Made by a program: the position numbers and the translations under genes
The notes under the pieces: model-generated
The model's input: the letters and a program-made list of their open reading frames with translations, nothing else
Databases searched by the model: none
Told to the model about the DNA's origin: nothing
NCBI GenBank assembly: GCA_023910675.1
Contig: JAAVWC010000012.1
Span: forward strand, 62,001 to 126,000
Direction of reading: 5' to 3'
DNA from: Gemmatimonas sp.
Lineage (GTDB): Bacteria; Gemmatimonadota; Gemmatimonadetes; Gemmatimonadales; Gemmatimonadaceae
DNA length: 64,000 nt
Part shown: positions 9,658 through 19,038 of the stretch, one piece after another
Layout: each line of letters starts with the position of its first letter
How positions within the stretch are numbered: position 1 is the stretch's first letter

Positions 9658-11400
9658 TTACGAGGGGGGCACGGTGCCCTTGAGGCGCTCGAGATCACGA
9701 CGCGCCTGCGGAGCCAGCGCACTGGTGGTGTAGTCCACCAGCAGCTGTTCGAGTTTGCTGAGTGCACCCGCCTTGTCGCCGCCGTCGCGCAGCTGCCGCG
9801 CCCAGGCGAGCAGCGCCTCGGGCGCTTCCGGGCTGCGCGGAAAGTCCCGCACAATGCGTTCGAACAACGCGGGCGCCTGCGCGCGAGGCGACAGCCGTGC
9901 GGCCTGCGCCAGAAACGCCGGCGCGGCGGTCCCCACCGAGTCCGCCAGCCGCGTAAAGCGCACGGCGGCGCCGGCCGAATCGCGCTTCGCGAGCAGGACG
10001 AACGCTTCGCCCAACCCCGGGAGCGTCTCCACGCGCGTGCGCGCGAGAATCCCTAACGCATCGACGAGTTCCGGACGGCTCGATGCGGCGCGCACGAGTC
10101 GCTTGCGCGCGGTGAGCAGATCGCCGTCGTACAACGCGAGCCAGCCGACCATTTCGTCGTCGTCCACCAAGTCCGAGCCCTGCATGGCGGTGCGTGCACG
10201 CGCGACATCGCCGGCGCGCAACCACGCGCCCACGAGCGGGCGGGCCAGCGCGGCGCGCGTATCGGGATCGAGCTTGCGAGCGGCGTCGTCGAGCTTCTGC
10301 TGCGCCTCGTCACCGCGCCCCAGTTCGCCAAGGGCGGCGATTTCCAAGCCGAGCAGGGCGCGTGTGCGGGTGCTGTCGGCGCCCTTGTTGGGGCCGCTCG
10401 CCTTGCGGCGCACGAGGGTCAGCGCACCAGCCGCATCACCGGCGCGTAGTGCGGCATCGGCCGCCCGTTGCTGCGATTCGAGATCGCCGGACTTGTCGAG
10501 CACCGCCGTCCACGCATCACGCGCGACCAGCCACGACTCGTTGAGCTCCGCCCGTTCGGCAAAGCCGCGCCAGGCGCCGGTGGTGGAGTCGCCGGGCGGG
10601 AGCGTGCTGATGGCACTCCACGCGCGACGCGGTTCGCCCCACGCAAACTCGAGCGAGGAGAGCAACCGGCGCGGGCCGAGGCGCGCGGGGTCGGCGTTGA
10701 GCACGGTGCGAATGGAATCGCGCACGGCGTCCGGCGCACGCTGCAAACCAAAGAGCGCGGCCGTTTCGAGCCACGGTTGATCGGTGAGCGCATCGCGGAA
10801 CGCGACCGCTGCCGGCACCCAGCGTTGCAGCGCGATGTTGAGCTGCGCCGTTTCGCCGGAGAGCGCACCGGCGGCACCCATGTACCGCGCGGCTTCGGCG
10901 AGCACGCTATCGGCGGCCAGCGCACGCCCCCGCTGGAGGAGGAGCCGTGCATATTCGCGGTACGGCGCCGCGTCGTTGGGGGTAATGCGGCGCCAGCTCA
11001 TGTACGCTTCACGCGCGTCGACGTCGCGCCCCATCGTCACGAGCGCGCGCAGCTGCACCGAGCGCGCCGTGGGATCACTCGGACGCAGTTGCAAGACGCG
11101 CGAGACGACCGGCACGATCGAGTCGAGCTGGCCCGCATCGACCCACACGCGCTCGAGTCCGAGCAGCGCGAGCGCCACTCTGTCGCCGTCGGTTTTGCCC
11201 AGCGTCAGCGCCCCCTGCAAGACCTCGCGGTAGGCGATTGAGGCAGCGGCGGTGTTGCGCTTGTCTTCGGCTTCGAGCGCTCGCGTGAGCGGATCGCCGG
11301 TCGGTGGCGCGGCCTGTGCAAAAATGGCCACGCGCGTCGGGGCGAGCAGCATCGCCGCGACCAGCGCGGCGCGACCGTGCTTACGGAGGCGTCGTGCCAT
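9658..11400 (-). CDS. Exported tetratricopeptide-repeat protein
   Basis: A 580-residue periplasmic or surface protein with a signal peptide (AALVAAMLLAPTRVAIFAQA). The remainder is Ala/Arg/Leu-rich helical sequence with TPR-like spacing throughout; the end (GDKAGALSKLEQLLVDYTTS...AGASKLE-type) resembles the terminal TPRs of outer-membrane assembly factors such as YbgF/BamD. No catalytic motif. Its start overlaps the 3' end of the DUF4175 gene by 20 bp, so the two are translationally linked. Confidence 0.75.
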   Translation of the reverse strand: MARRLRKHGRAALVAAMLLAPTRVAIFAQAAPPTGDPLTRALEAEDKRNTAAASIAYREVLQGALTLGKTDGDRVALALLGLERVWVDAGQLDSIVPVVSRVLQLRPSDPTARSVQLRALVTMGRDVDAREAYMSWRRITPNDAAPYREYARLLLQRGRALAADSVLAEAARYMGAAGALSGETAQLNIALQRWVPAAVAFRDALTDQPWLETAALFGLQRAPDAVRDSIRTVLNADPARLGPRRLLSSLEFAWGEPRRAWSAISTLPPGDSTTGAWRGFAERAELNESWLVARDAWTAVLDKSGDLESQQRAADAALRAGDAAGALTLVRRKASGPNKGADSTRTRALLGLEIAALGELGRGDEAQQKLDDAARKLDPDTRAALARPLVGAWLRAGDVARARTAMQGSDLVDDDEMVGWLALYDGDLLTARKRLVRAASSRPELVDALGILARTRVETLPGLGEAFVLLAKRDSAGAAVRFTRLADSVGTAAPAFLAQAARLSPRAQAPALFERIVRDFPRSPEAPEALLAWARQLRDGGDKAGALSKLEQLLVDYTTSALAPQARRDLERLKGTVPPS

Positions 11401-14400
11401 TGAGTCGACGGAAGTATTCGATCACGATCCGACGCTCGTCGGGACCAAGACCACGCAGATCGTTCCAGGTGGGCGGCGTGTACTTGCTCCCCGCCTTCCC
11501 GGACTGCGCGCCATCGACGCGCCCGCCCGAGCCGTTCCCCGCCTTGGCTTCGCGCGGCCCCTGATCATCACGTTCATCCTGCTCGAGGAAACGGCCGGCA
11601 TCGAGCAGACGACGATACAGCTGCTGCTGACGCGCGGCGACGTTGGGATCGAGACCGCCCCGTTCGAGCTGCTGCGCCAACTGCTGCGCTTCTTTGGCGA
11701 GGGCATCGGTCCGTCCGGTTTCGTCGGCATCCGACACGTCGTTGAGACTGCGTGCCACTTCACGCTGCTGACGCGCCAACACACGGGCCTGCTGCTGCGC
11801 CTGATCCCCCTTGGCGCCGCCCGGCATCATGTTGAGCCCCTGCATCTGGCTGTTGAGCTGCCCCTGCTGCTGCGCGAGCTGTTTGAGCTGCTCCATCATT
11901 TCCGTAAAGCCCGACGCCGACTGCGCGTTGTTCACCCGCTCGCGGTCGCGCACGAGTGAGCTGAGCGCTTGGTTGAGCGCTTCAGTGGCGTCTTTCATGG
12001 CGTTCTGCGCCTGTTCACTCCCACCGGGCTGCCCCTGCCCTGCCTGCTGCATGGCCTGGGTGGCCTGCTGCACGCGGCGCTGCGCTTCGCCCATCTGCTT
12101 CTGCGAACGCTGCGACAAGAGCGATGACGAGCGCCCGGCCTGCTCCAAGCGCTCGGCCGCCTGCTGCACGCCTTGCTGCAGCGCACTCTGTTCACCTTGC
12201 ATCCCCTGCGCACCTTGCTGCCCCTGCTGCGCCGACTGGCGCATCTTCTTTTCGAGCTCCGCCTGCTGCCGCGCAAGCTGCATGGTCTCGTTGATGGACT
12301 GGTCGAGCTGGTCGGAGAGCTCTCCCTTCCAGGCGTTCACCTGTGCATCACGCGCCTGCGACAGCTGCTGCGCCGCGCGCTCCATGGCATCGGCGGCCTG
12401 CCGTGCTTGCTGCGCGCCCTGCTGGCCTTGCTGACGCTGGCCCTGCTGGCCTTGCTGGCCCTGCTGACCCTGCTGGCCCTGCTGACCCTGCTGGCCCTGC
12501 TGGCCCTGCTGACCCTGCTGGCCCTGCTGCCCTTGCTGGCCCTTGCTGCCCCTGCTGCCCCTGCTGCTGTTGTTGCCGCTGCTGCTCCGCCGCCTTGCTC
12601 ATCGCATCGGCGGCTTCCTTGGCCAACGGCTGTGCTTCGCGTGTCTTCGCGGCGCCAGGCTTGGCCCCCGCCTCCTCGAGCCGCTTGGCCAACGCCTGCA
12701 CTTCGCGCTCGAGATCGCGCGAACGGTCCGCCAGCGAGCGTGGATCCTGATTGGGCGGCGTCGCGCTCCGCTCACCGGGCTTCCCTTCGCCCGGCTTGCC
12801 CTCACCTTGCGGCGACTTGCCGTCGGTCTTGCCGTCCAGGCGGTCGGCCATCTGCTGCTGCGCCTTCGACAGATCCTTGGCATCATCGCGCAACGTCTGC
12901 ATGGCGCCCTCGAGCGCCGCACGCTTCAACATCTCGGCGCTCTTCTCGAGCTGCTCGCGCATCTGCTTCTGCGCTTCCGAGAGCTGCTGCATGGACTGCT
13001 GCGCCTGCGCGCCACTCAACTTGTCGGAATTCTTGTTGAGCGCCTCGAGCTGCTTCTGCATTTCGGGAGTCATCGCATCGCGCAGCATCTTTTGGATGTC
13101 GCGCATGCGTGAGGCCAAGTGTCGTGTCGAGCGCGTTGGCGTTCTTGAGACGCGACTCGAGCTCCTTGGCATTCATAGCGCAGCGAATCGACCTTCGCCG
13201 ACAGCTGCTGCTGATCACGCGCCAACTGCTTCGCCTTTTCCGCCGCGGTAAAAGCTCATCTGCTGCTTGGCCGCATCGCTCTTCGCGCCGTTCGACGCCG
13301 ACTGATCGCCGCCGCCGGCCTTGAGGATCGCGACTACGCGAGGCATCGGTGGTGTTCTGCTGCAGTCGCTTTTCCTGCTGCGCCAACTGCAGCGCGCGCG
13401 AGGCCAGCGAATCGGCGAGCGAGCGTGCCATCGCCCGCTGCTCCGACAACGTCGGCATGCGCAAAATGATCTCGGCGCTCTGCGCCTGCTGCGCCCACGG
13501 CGAGTCGTCCGTGGCAACTGCGGTCACGTGGAGCTTGTCACCGGGTTCGAGCCCACGGCCGTCGAGCGTGACCGTCGCGCCCCCCTGAAACACCGGCGAC
13601 GATGGAGACGCGACCACCATGCGCTCGCGGGCGACGCCGCCGGCACCGGAGGCAGACTCCTTCCAAAGCACGAGATGCACACGCGCCACGCCGTGATCGT
13701 CACCCGCATCCACCAGCACCGCGACTTCACCGGTGGGGCCTATGGCGGTATCGCTCATGGGCGACACGATCTGCACTTCAGGCGACTGGTCGGGAATGAC
13801 CGTAAAGGGCAGCGAGTCGGGGAGCTCGGGCGGCAGCACCGCGCCATCGGCGCGCGGTGTGGCTTCGGCGCGCCACAGCCACGCGCCGTCACGATCGACG
13901 ATGAAAGGTGCCTTCGGCGGGCACCGCATCGCCGGTCGCGGCAGCAGCAGCCACGAGCGGCACATCGGTACGGACCATCGGACACCACCGCGTTGCGCGC
14001 ACCACCGCGCAGCATGACACGCACACGAATGCGCGTTCCGCGCGGCACGCGCAGGGGCGGGACCGGTTCCAGCGTTTCGTTCGCACGCCCCAAATATGCC
14101 GGATACTCCGCGCGCAACGACACATCGCCCAGCCAGCCGCGCTTCTTCGACCACGAGTGCCGCGGATCAGTTCCGCGGAACGCCCGTCGGATACGCGCAA
14201 CGACTGTCGCGGCGCGGACGGGACCGAGCGCGAGCGACACCACGCCATCAGTCAGGGACGGTGAGCAGCGTATCGCTCCAGGCTTCACCTTCCGAACGAC
14301 GCGAGACCGTGACCGCCTGACGGCCGGTGGCCACCACGCGCACCGTCACCGGCATCCCACGCGGAACACGCGTAGTGAGTTTATCGAAAGCGAGCGCCGG

Positions 14401-14991
14401 CAGCAGTGTCCCGCGCCACGCGCTCACCGGCTGCAACACGGCGGCCAATCCATCGGGCACCGCGCGCGCGGCACCAACGAGCAATGCCAAGCCGACCACC
14501 GCGGCCCCGGCGGCCACGAGCAGCGCCGTCGTGAGTGCACTCGCCAATCCCGGCGCCAGCGTGCCGGGCTTGAGGCGACGCGCTACGTCATCCGCGGCGC
14601 GTGCGCCGAGTGCCCCGGTGCCCGCCACTTCGAGCGCACCGCGCAATGAGCCCTCGCGCAGCTGTTGCTCGCGTTCGACCGCACCGGCCAGCGTGGGGAG
14701 GCGCAATGTCGACTGCAGCGCGCGCCAGCGCCAGAGGAACATCGCCCCGGCTCCACTCACCGCGGTCACCGCGAGCAGCAGCGGCAACGGCGCGGGCAAG
14801 GCGAGCCAACGTCCATCACCCAGCACCAGCGTCGATGCCGCCAGCACCGCGGCCAGCGCTGCGACCGCCGCCAACGTCGCGCCGATCGTGCCGCGCGTCG
14901 CGAGCGATTGCTGTTCACCACCCAGTCGGGTCTCGAGGGCGCGGCCGACACCCGTCGCCACGGCCGCACTGTTCATCGCCGGCGCCGTCAT
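11381..14991 (-). CDS. DUF4175 family membrane protein with Gln-rich coiled-coil tail (several frameshifts)
   Basis: About 1,200 residues if frames are joined. The N-terminus has two membrane segments (near residues 30-75) and a third near residue 170; a periplasmic region with Ig-like features follows (SLPFTVIPDQSPEVQIVSP, VRVHLVLW). The C-terminal half is a very Gln/Ala-rich coiled coil with ALEGAMQTLRDDAKDLSKAQQQ and a Gln-Gln-Gly tandem repeat, ending in LRGLGPDERRIVIEYFRRL. This order matches DUF4175 proteins, which in other bacteria sit beside MoxR/DUF58/DUF4159 genes; the function is unknown. Frames change several times between 12.35 and 14.3 kb; one break is an extra base inside the tandem repeat near 12540. 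It starts 7 bp after the DUF4159 stop. Confidence 0.8.
12417..12560 (-). repeat. 9-bp tandem repeat encoding Gln-Gln-Gly
   Basis: Around fifteen copies of a 9-bp unit, CAGCAGGGC/CAGCAGGGT on the coding strand, encode Q-Q-G triplets in the DUF4175 protein. One unit near 12540 has 10 bp, which shifts the frame into a false collagen-like G-P-A reading. Confidence 0.85.
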
Positions 14992-14998
14992 ACGCGCC

Positions 14999-15724
14999 TC
15001 ACGGCTGCACGCGGCTGGTGGCCGCGTAGGTGAAGAGGTTGACGCCGAGGCGAATGGCCTGCTCGTGCAGCGCCGGCGGATCCGGGTACGTGCCGACGTC
15101 TTCCCATCCGTTGCCAAGATCGGTGGAGAAGGTGTAGAAGAGCGCCAGCCGGTTGCCGATGAAGATGCCGTAGCCCTTGGCCGGCTTGCCGTCGTGCTCG
15201 TGGATTTTGGGTAATCCAGTCGGGAAGTCGTACACGAGGTGGTAAATGGGGTGCGACGTGGGCACCTCCACCAGCGGGCGATCGGGAAAGACCTTGGCGA
15301 TTTCGCGCCGGAAGCTTTCGTCGAGCCCGTAATTGTCGTCGACGTGCAGGAAGCCGCCGCGCGTGAGATACTCGCGCAGGCGACGCCCTTCGACTTCACT
15401 GAGCTTCATCTCGCCGTGTCCGGTGGCGTGCAGAAACGGAACGTCGAAGAGCGACGAATCGGTGAGCGTGACTTTGGCCTCAGTGCGCTCGATGGGAAGC
15501 GAGGTACGCTCCGCGATGGCGCGAATGAGGTTGGGGAGACTGGACGGATTGGCGTACCAGTCCCCGCCCCCTTCGTATTGCAAGCGCGCGACGGCCAGGC
15601 GACCGGGGCCCGGCACCGGAGGGGCAGCGGCTGGCACAAACGGCCGGGCTGCGGCCAACCCGACCGGTAGGGCGACACACGCAGCGAGCAGAACTGAACG
15701 GAATGGACGCTGCGAAAGCCGCAT
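14999..15724 (-). CDS. Exported DUF4159 domain protein
   Basis: A 241-residue protein with a signal peptide (residues 1-26). The mature part, LAVARLQYEGGGDWYANPSS through RGGFLHVDDNYG and LVYDFPTGLPKIHEHDG, is typical of DUF4159, a domain related to the class I glutamine amidotransferase fold without an obvious active site. It leads the DUF4159-DUF4175-TPR-asparagine-synthetase-like run, with gaps of 7 bp, an overlap and 11 bp, so these proteins probably act together at the cell envelope. Role unknown. Confidence 0.85.
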   Translation of the reverse strand: MRLSQRPFRSVLLAACVALPVGLAAARPFVPAAAPPVPGPGRLAVARLQYEGGGDWYANPSSLPNLIRAIAERTSLPIERTEAKVTLTDSSLFDVPFLHATGHGEMKLSEVEGRRLREYLTRGGFLHVDDNYGLDESFRREIAKVFPDRPLVEVPTSHPIYHLVYDFPTGLPKIHEHDGKPAKGYGIFIGNRLALFYTFSTDLGNGWEDVGTYPDPPALHEQAIRLGVNLFTYAATSRVQP

Positions 15725-15735
15725 AGCAGGGAGGT

Positions 15736-16650
15736 TCAGGTGTCGTGGGCGAGCCGATACGCAAGATTGCGACTGGCGCCGTGCTCGTCCATAAGAGTGC
15801 GAACGATATCGCGCGGGCGGAAGCCTTCGGCGCGCAACGCATCGGCGGTGGCACGCAGGCCGTCTTCCGTGGGTTCCGCGGCCGTCGCACCAGACAGCAC
15901 GATCACGATTTCCCCCCGGGGAGGGACTGCTTCGTAATACGCGGCGACATCCTCCAGCGTTCCGCGCCGGATCTCCTCGAAATGCTTCGTCAGCTCCCGC
16001 GCCACGGCCACGGGACGCGCCTGCCCAGCGATGGCCGCCAGATCGCGCAAGGTGTCGACCAAGCGGTTGGGGGATTCGAAGAGCACGACAGCGTGCGGCG
16101 ACCGGACGGCCATCGCCAAGCTGTTTTCCCGTTCCTTGCCTTTGCGCTCGGGAAACCCCAGCACGGTGAACGGGTGCGGTGTGAGGCCGCAGGCCACGAG
16201 CGCGGCCAAGGTGGCCGACGCACCCGGAATGGGCACCACGCGAATGCCCGCGCTGATGGCCGCATCGACCAGTCTGGCCCCCGGATCGGAGACGAGGGGC
16301 GTGCCCGCGTCGCTGATGAGGGCGATGCCTTCGCCTGCGCGCAGCCGCTCGAGCACCCGCGGAATCATGCTCGCTTCGTTGTGCTCGTGCAGCGCGAGCG
16401 TGGCCGTGCCGATGCCATAGCGGTCGAGCAGTGGCCGCGCATGCCGGGTATCTTCACAGCAGATGGCGGCCGCCCCGCGCAGCACGGCGAGCGCGCGCAA
16501 CGTGATGTCGGCCAGATGGCCGATCGGGGTGCTCACGACGTGCAAAGCCCCAGGCGTTACCGCCTGGGGCCAGAGTTCCGCCGCCCGGGTCGCCAGCGTC
16601 GAGGCGCCCTCGACGACCGGTTGACCGGACAGGTCCCCGGACTGACTCAC
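15736..16650 (-). CDS. rsmI: 16S rRNA (cytidine1402-2'-O)-methyltransferase
   Basis: SAM-dependent enzyme that 2'-O-methylates C1402 in the 30S decoding centre; 304 residues, close to the family norm. The tetrapyrrole-methylase fold shows in LHVVSTPIGHLADITLRAL, CEDTRHARPLLDRYGI, ISDAGTPLVSDPGARLV and PIPGASATLAAL. The start is the GTG at 16650, behind a CTGAGG box; an upstream in-frame ATG would run through the whole trxA region and is rejected. It follows trxA by 22 bp on the same strand. Confidence 0.95.
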   Translation of the reverse strand: MSQSGDLSGQPVVEGASTLATRAAELWPQAVTPGALHVVSTPIGHLADITLRALAVLRGAAAICCEDTRHARPLLDRYGIGTATLALHEHNEASMIPRVLERLRAGEGIALISDAGTPLVSDPGARLVDAAISAGIRVVPIPGASATLAALVACGLTPHPFTVLGFPERKGKERENSLAMAVRSPHAVVLFESPNRLVDTLRDLAAIAGQARPVAVARELTKHFEEIRRGTLEDVAAYYEAVPPRGEIVIVLSGATAAEPTEDGLRATADALRAEGFRPRDIVRTLMDEHGASRNLAYRLAHDT

Positions 16651-16672
16651 GTCAGCCTCAGGACGACCTGCT

Positions 16673-16996
16673 TCAGGCGTGCTCCTTGAATTTCGCTTCG
16701 AGCGCCGGACGCGGTACCGCCCCGACGACCTGATCGACCAGCTTCCCGTCCTTGAAGAACAGGATGGTCGGGATCGAGCGCACGTTGAACTTGGCGGCGG
16801 TGCGCTGATTGTTGTCGACGTCGAGCTTGGCCACCTTGACCTTGCCGGCATAGTCGGCGGCCAGCTGCTCGACGATCGGCGCGATCATGCGGCAGGGCGC
16901 ACACCACGTCGCCCAGAAGTCGACCACCGACAAGCCCGCCTGCTCCTCGATTTCCGTCGCGAAGGTCTCGTCCTTCACTTCGACTGCGTTCGCCAT
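16673..16996 (-). CDS. trxA: Thioredoxin
   Basis: Cytoplasmic dithiol-disulfide reductase of 107 residues. The fold motifs are VVDFWATWCAPC (Cys32 and Cys35), the cis-proline loop RSIPTILFFKDGKLVDQVVGA and the KLDVDNN strand. The active site is CAPC rather than the commoner CGPC; this occurs in other thioredoxins and should shift the redox potential slightly. No signal peptide. It is immediately upstream of rsmI. Confidence 0.95.
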   Translation of the reverse strand: MANAVEVKDETFATEIEEQAGLSVVDFWATWCAPCRMIAPIVEQLAADYAGKVKVAKLDVDNNQRTAAKFNVRSIPTILFFKDGKLVDQVVGAVPRPALEAKFKEHA

Positions 16997-17098
16997 CGTG
17001 ACTCCGTTGTAACGCCGCCGCGTATCGCACGCTGCGCTGACGTCACTGTGCAGGATTAGAATTCGGGATCACTCACCCGATCAGGAACCTAGACCGAT

Positions 17099-17509
17099 AT
17101 GACCGATTCCGTTCGCCGCGGCACGCGCATCGCCCACATTGGGCTTGCCGTTCGCGCCATCGACGAGCTGCTGCCGTTCATGCGGGACGTGCTGGAGATG
17201 CCCGAAGTCCCGCTCAATGATGCCGATGGCGCCACAATTGTGGGGCTCGCCTCCGGCGAATCACTGGTGGAGCTGCTGCACTCGGACTCCGAGACGTCAC
17301 CGATTGGCAAGTACGTCGCCAAGCGCGGCCCCGGCATCCATCACGTCTGCTTCGCCGTGGACGACCTCGACGGCATGTTGCAAAAGTGCCGTGACGCCGG
17401 TCTCCGACTCATCGACGAGGTCCCCCGCTTGGGGGCCGAAGGCAAGCGGATTGCCTTCCTGCATCCCAGTGCCACGGGCGGGGTGCTCGTCGAACTGTCC
17501 GAATACTAG
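17099..17509 (+). CDS. mce: Methylmalonyl-CoA epimerase
   Basis: Vicinal-oxygen-chelate metalloenzyme of 136 residues that interconverts (R)- and (S)-methylmalonyl-CoA in propionate and branched-chain catabolism. Recognisable parts are RIAHIGLAVRAIDELLPFMRDVLE, then GPGIHHVCFAVDDLDGML with a metal-binding His, and FLHPSATGGVLVELSEY at the C-terminus with the metal-binding Glu. The mutase genes are not in this window. Divergent from trxA. Confidence 0.92.
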   Translation: MTDSVRRGTRIAHIGLAVRAIDELLPFMRDVLEMPEVPLNDADGATIVGLASGESLVELLHSDSETSPIGKYVAKRGPGIHHVCFAVDDLDGMLQKCRDAGLRLIDEVPRLGAEGKRIAFLHPSATGGVLVELSEY

Positions 17510-17535
17510 TCGGCCTGTCCAGACGGGGTACCCCG

Positions 17536-17570
17536 GGTGCCGCCGCCCCAGATGACCGGGGCGGCGCACC
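17536..17570. terminator. Hairpin between convergent mce and lipoprotein genes
   Basis: A 13-14 bp GC-rich stem (17536-17549 with 17558-17570, one bulge) with an 8-base loop lies between two convergent genes. No T-run on either strand, so it may stop transcription in both directions only weakly. Confidence 0.5.
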
Positions 17571-17578
17571 GTTCGCGC

Positions 17579-18115
17579 TCAGCTGCAGAAATCGCGCAAC
17601 TTGGACACGTCGATATCTTCGACCAGCTGGCGGGCGTTGGGACCACCGACCGTGGTCACCGTGGTCTGGGCGGTCAGCTTTCCCTTCTTGAGCTCGACCA
17701 AATGCTCCTGGCGCCCGCCGGTCTGCAGCCGCGGGCCGGCCTCGACAAAGCGGAACTGGTCGTGCTGCAGCAGGCACTGCATGATGACGAGCCGCTTTTC
17801 GAGCTCGTCGCGCTTGTACTGGTCACGAGCCAGCCCCTTCTCGTTGCCCCAGAGGCCGGACATTGCCTGAAGATCCTGGGCTTTGACCGCCGCCAGGAAC
17901 GCCTCGACGGCGCCTCGTCCCGTGGCCGCGCCAACGGTACCGGCCGGGCTCGCCCCACCAATAGACGGCGGCGCCACCGGGCCGGGCAACGACAGGTCGG
18001 TGGAAACCGCCTGACGGGCACAGGCGCTCGCGATCAGGAGCGCCGCGCCCGCCACAGCGGTCCCCAGGCGAACTCCTGCACGCGAATTCTGCTTGATCTG
18101 CTGCATACCGGGCAC
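17579..18115 (-). CDS. Probable lipoprotein, unknown function
   Basis: About 178 residues. After the start region, AVAGAALLIASAC supplies a lipobox with Cys as the probable lipidated residue. The mature part, RGAVEAFLAAVKAQDLQAMSGLWGNEKG, looks like a SnoaL/NTF2-like or DUF4878-type helix-plus-sheet domain, but I cannot assign it firmly. An AAGGAGG box five bases before a GTG at 18115 makes that the best start; an ATG three codons later is the alternative. Divergent from pdxJ. Confidence 0.65.
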   Translation of the reverse strand: MPGMQQIKQNSRAGVRLGTAVAGAALLIASACARQAVSTDLSLPGPVAPPSIGGASPAGTVGAATGRGAVEAFLAAVKAQDLQAMSGLWGNEKGLARDQYKRDELEKRLVIMQCLLQHDQFRFVEAGPRLQTGGRQEHLVELKKGKLTAQTTVTTVGGPNARQLVEDIDVSKLRDFCS

Positions 18116-18257
18116 CAAGGCCTCCTTACCTTCGGTGTAAACGGGCAATGGTGTAAGCTATCACCATTCCCAACTGCGCATGTTCTGCCGGTCTGTCGCC
18201 GGCGACCTTCTGGACCGTCCGCTCGGACCGTCCCTGATTCCCAGACCTACCCCGAAG

Positions 18258-18999
18258 ATGTCGCTTCGCTACCAGCGTCTGTACGTCAACATCGATCACG
18301 TGGCCACCGTCCGTCAGGCCCGCCGCAGCCCCACCCCCGATCCGGTGGCCGCCGCCGTGCTCTGTGAACAGGCGGGCGCCGACGGCATTACGGCCCACCT
18401 GCGCGAAGACCGCCGGCATATCCAGGACGACGACATCCAGCGACTGGCGACGACGGTCACCACGCTCCTCAACCTGGAGTGTGCCATAACCGACGACATG
18501 CTGGCACTCGCCGAAACACTTCGGCCCGCCCAGGTGACGCTCGTGCCCGAGCGGCGCGAGGAAGTCACGACCGAAGGGGGCCTCGATGTCATCCGCCACG
18601 AAACGGCGGTGCGTGCCGCCGTGATACGTCTGAAACGTGCCGGTATCCGCACCAGTCTGTTCATTGATCCCGACGCGGCGGCGGTACGTCTCTCCAAAGC
18701 CGTCGACGCGGACGCTATCGAACTCCACACCGGCGCCTACGCGCATGCACCTCGGAACCCGGACACTCTGCAAGCGCTCAAGGACTGCCGCAGCACTCGG
18801 CGTGTCGCTCGGCCTGGCGGTGCACGCGGGACACGGACTCTCCGTGGACAATGTGGGGCCGGTGGCCGCGATTCCGGAAATCGAAGAGCTCAACATCGGG
18901 CACGCCATCGTCGGGCGCGCCATCTTTATCGGACTCGTCGCCGCCGTGAAGGAAGTACGGACGGCGATGGACGACGCCCGCGAAGCCGATCGGTTCTGA
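18258..18999 (+). CDS. pdxJ: Pyridoxine 5'-phosphate synthase (one frameshift)
   Basis: Condenses 1-deoxy-D-xylulose 5-phosphate with 3-amino-2-oxopropyl phosphate to give pyridoxine 5'-phosphate in the DXP-dependent B6 pathway; about 246 residues. The TIM-barrel motifs are [50 protein letters not shown] and, in the second frame, [14 protein letters not shown] and [15 protein letters not shown]. The frame breaks near 18784, where an extra G (AAGGACTGCC for AAGACTGCC) fits the pattern of base-insertion errors in this part of the window. The start is the ATG before [10 protein letters not shown]. Confidence 0.93.
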
Positions 19000-19038
19000 A
19001 CGGGCAGCACTGCCGAACTCTCCCCAGCTCTCCCGCGC

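Noticed and set aside
12417-12560. CRISPR array
   Set aside because: Repeats are 9 bp, contiguous and coding; no spacers. No array or cas gene was seen anywhere in the window.
12348-12600. Collagen-like G-P-A repeat protein
   Set aside because: Product of a one-base shift inside the Gln-Gly repeat of DUF4175; the Q-Q-G frame matches the rest of the gene.
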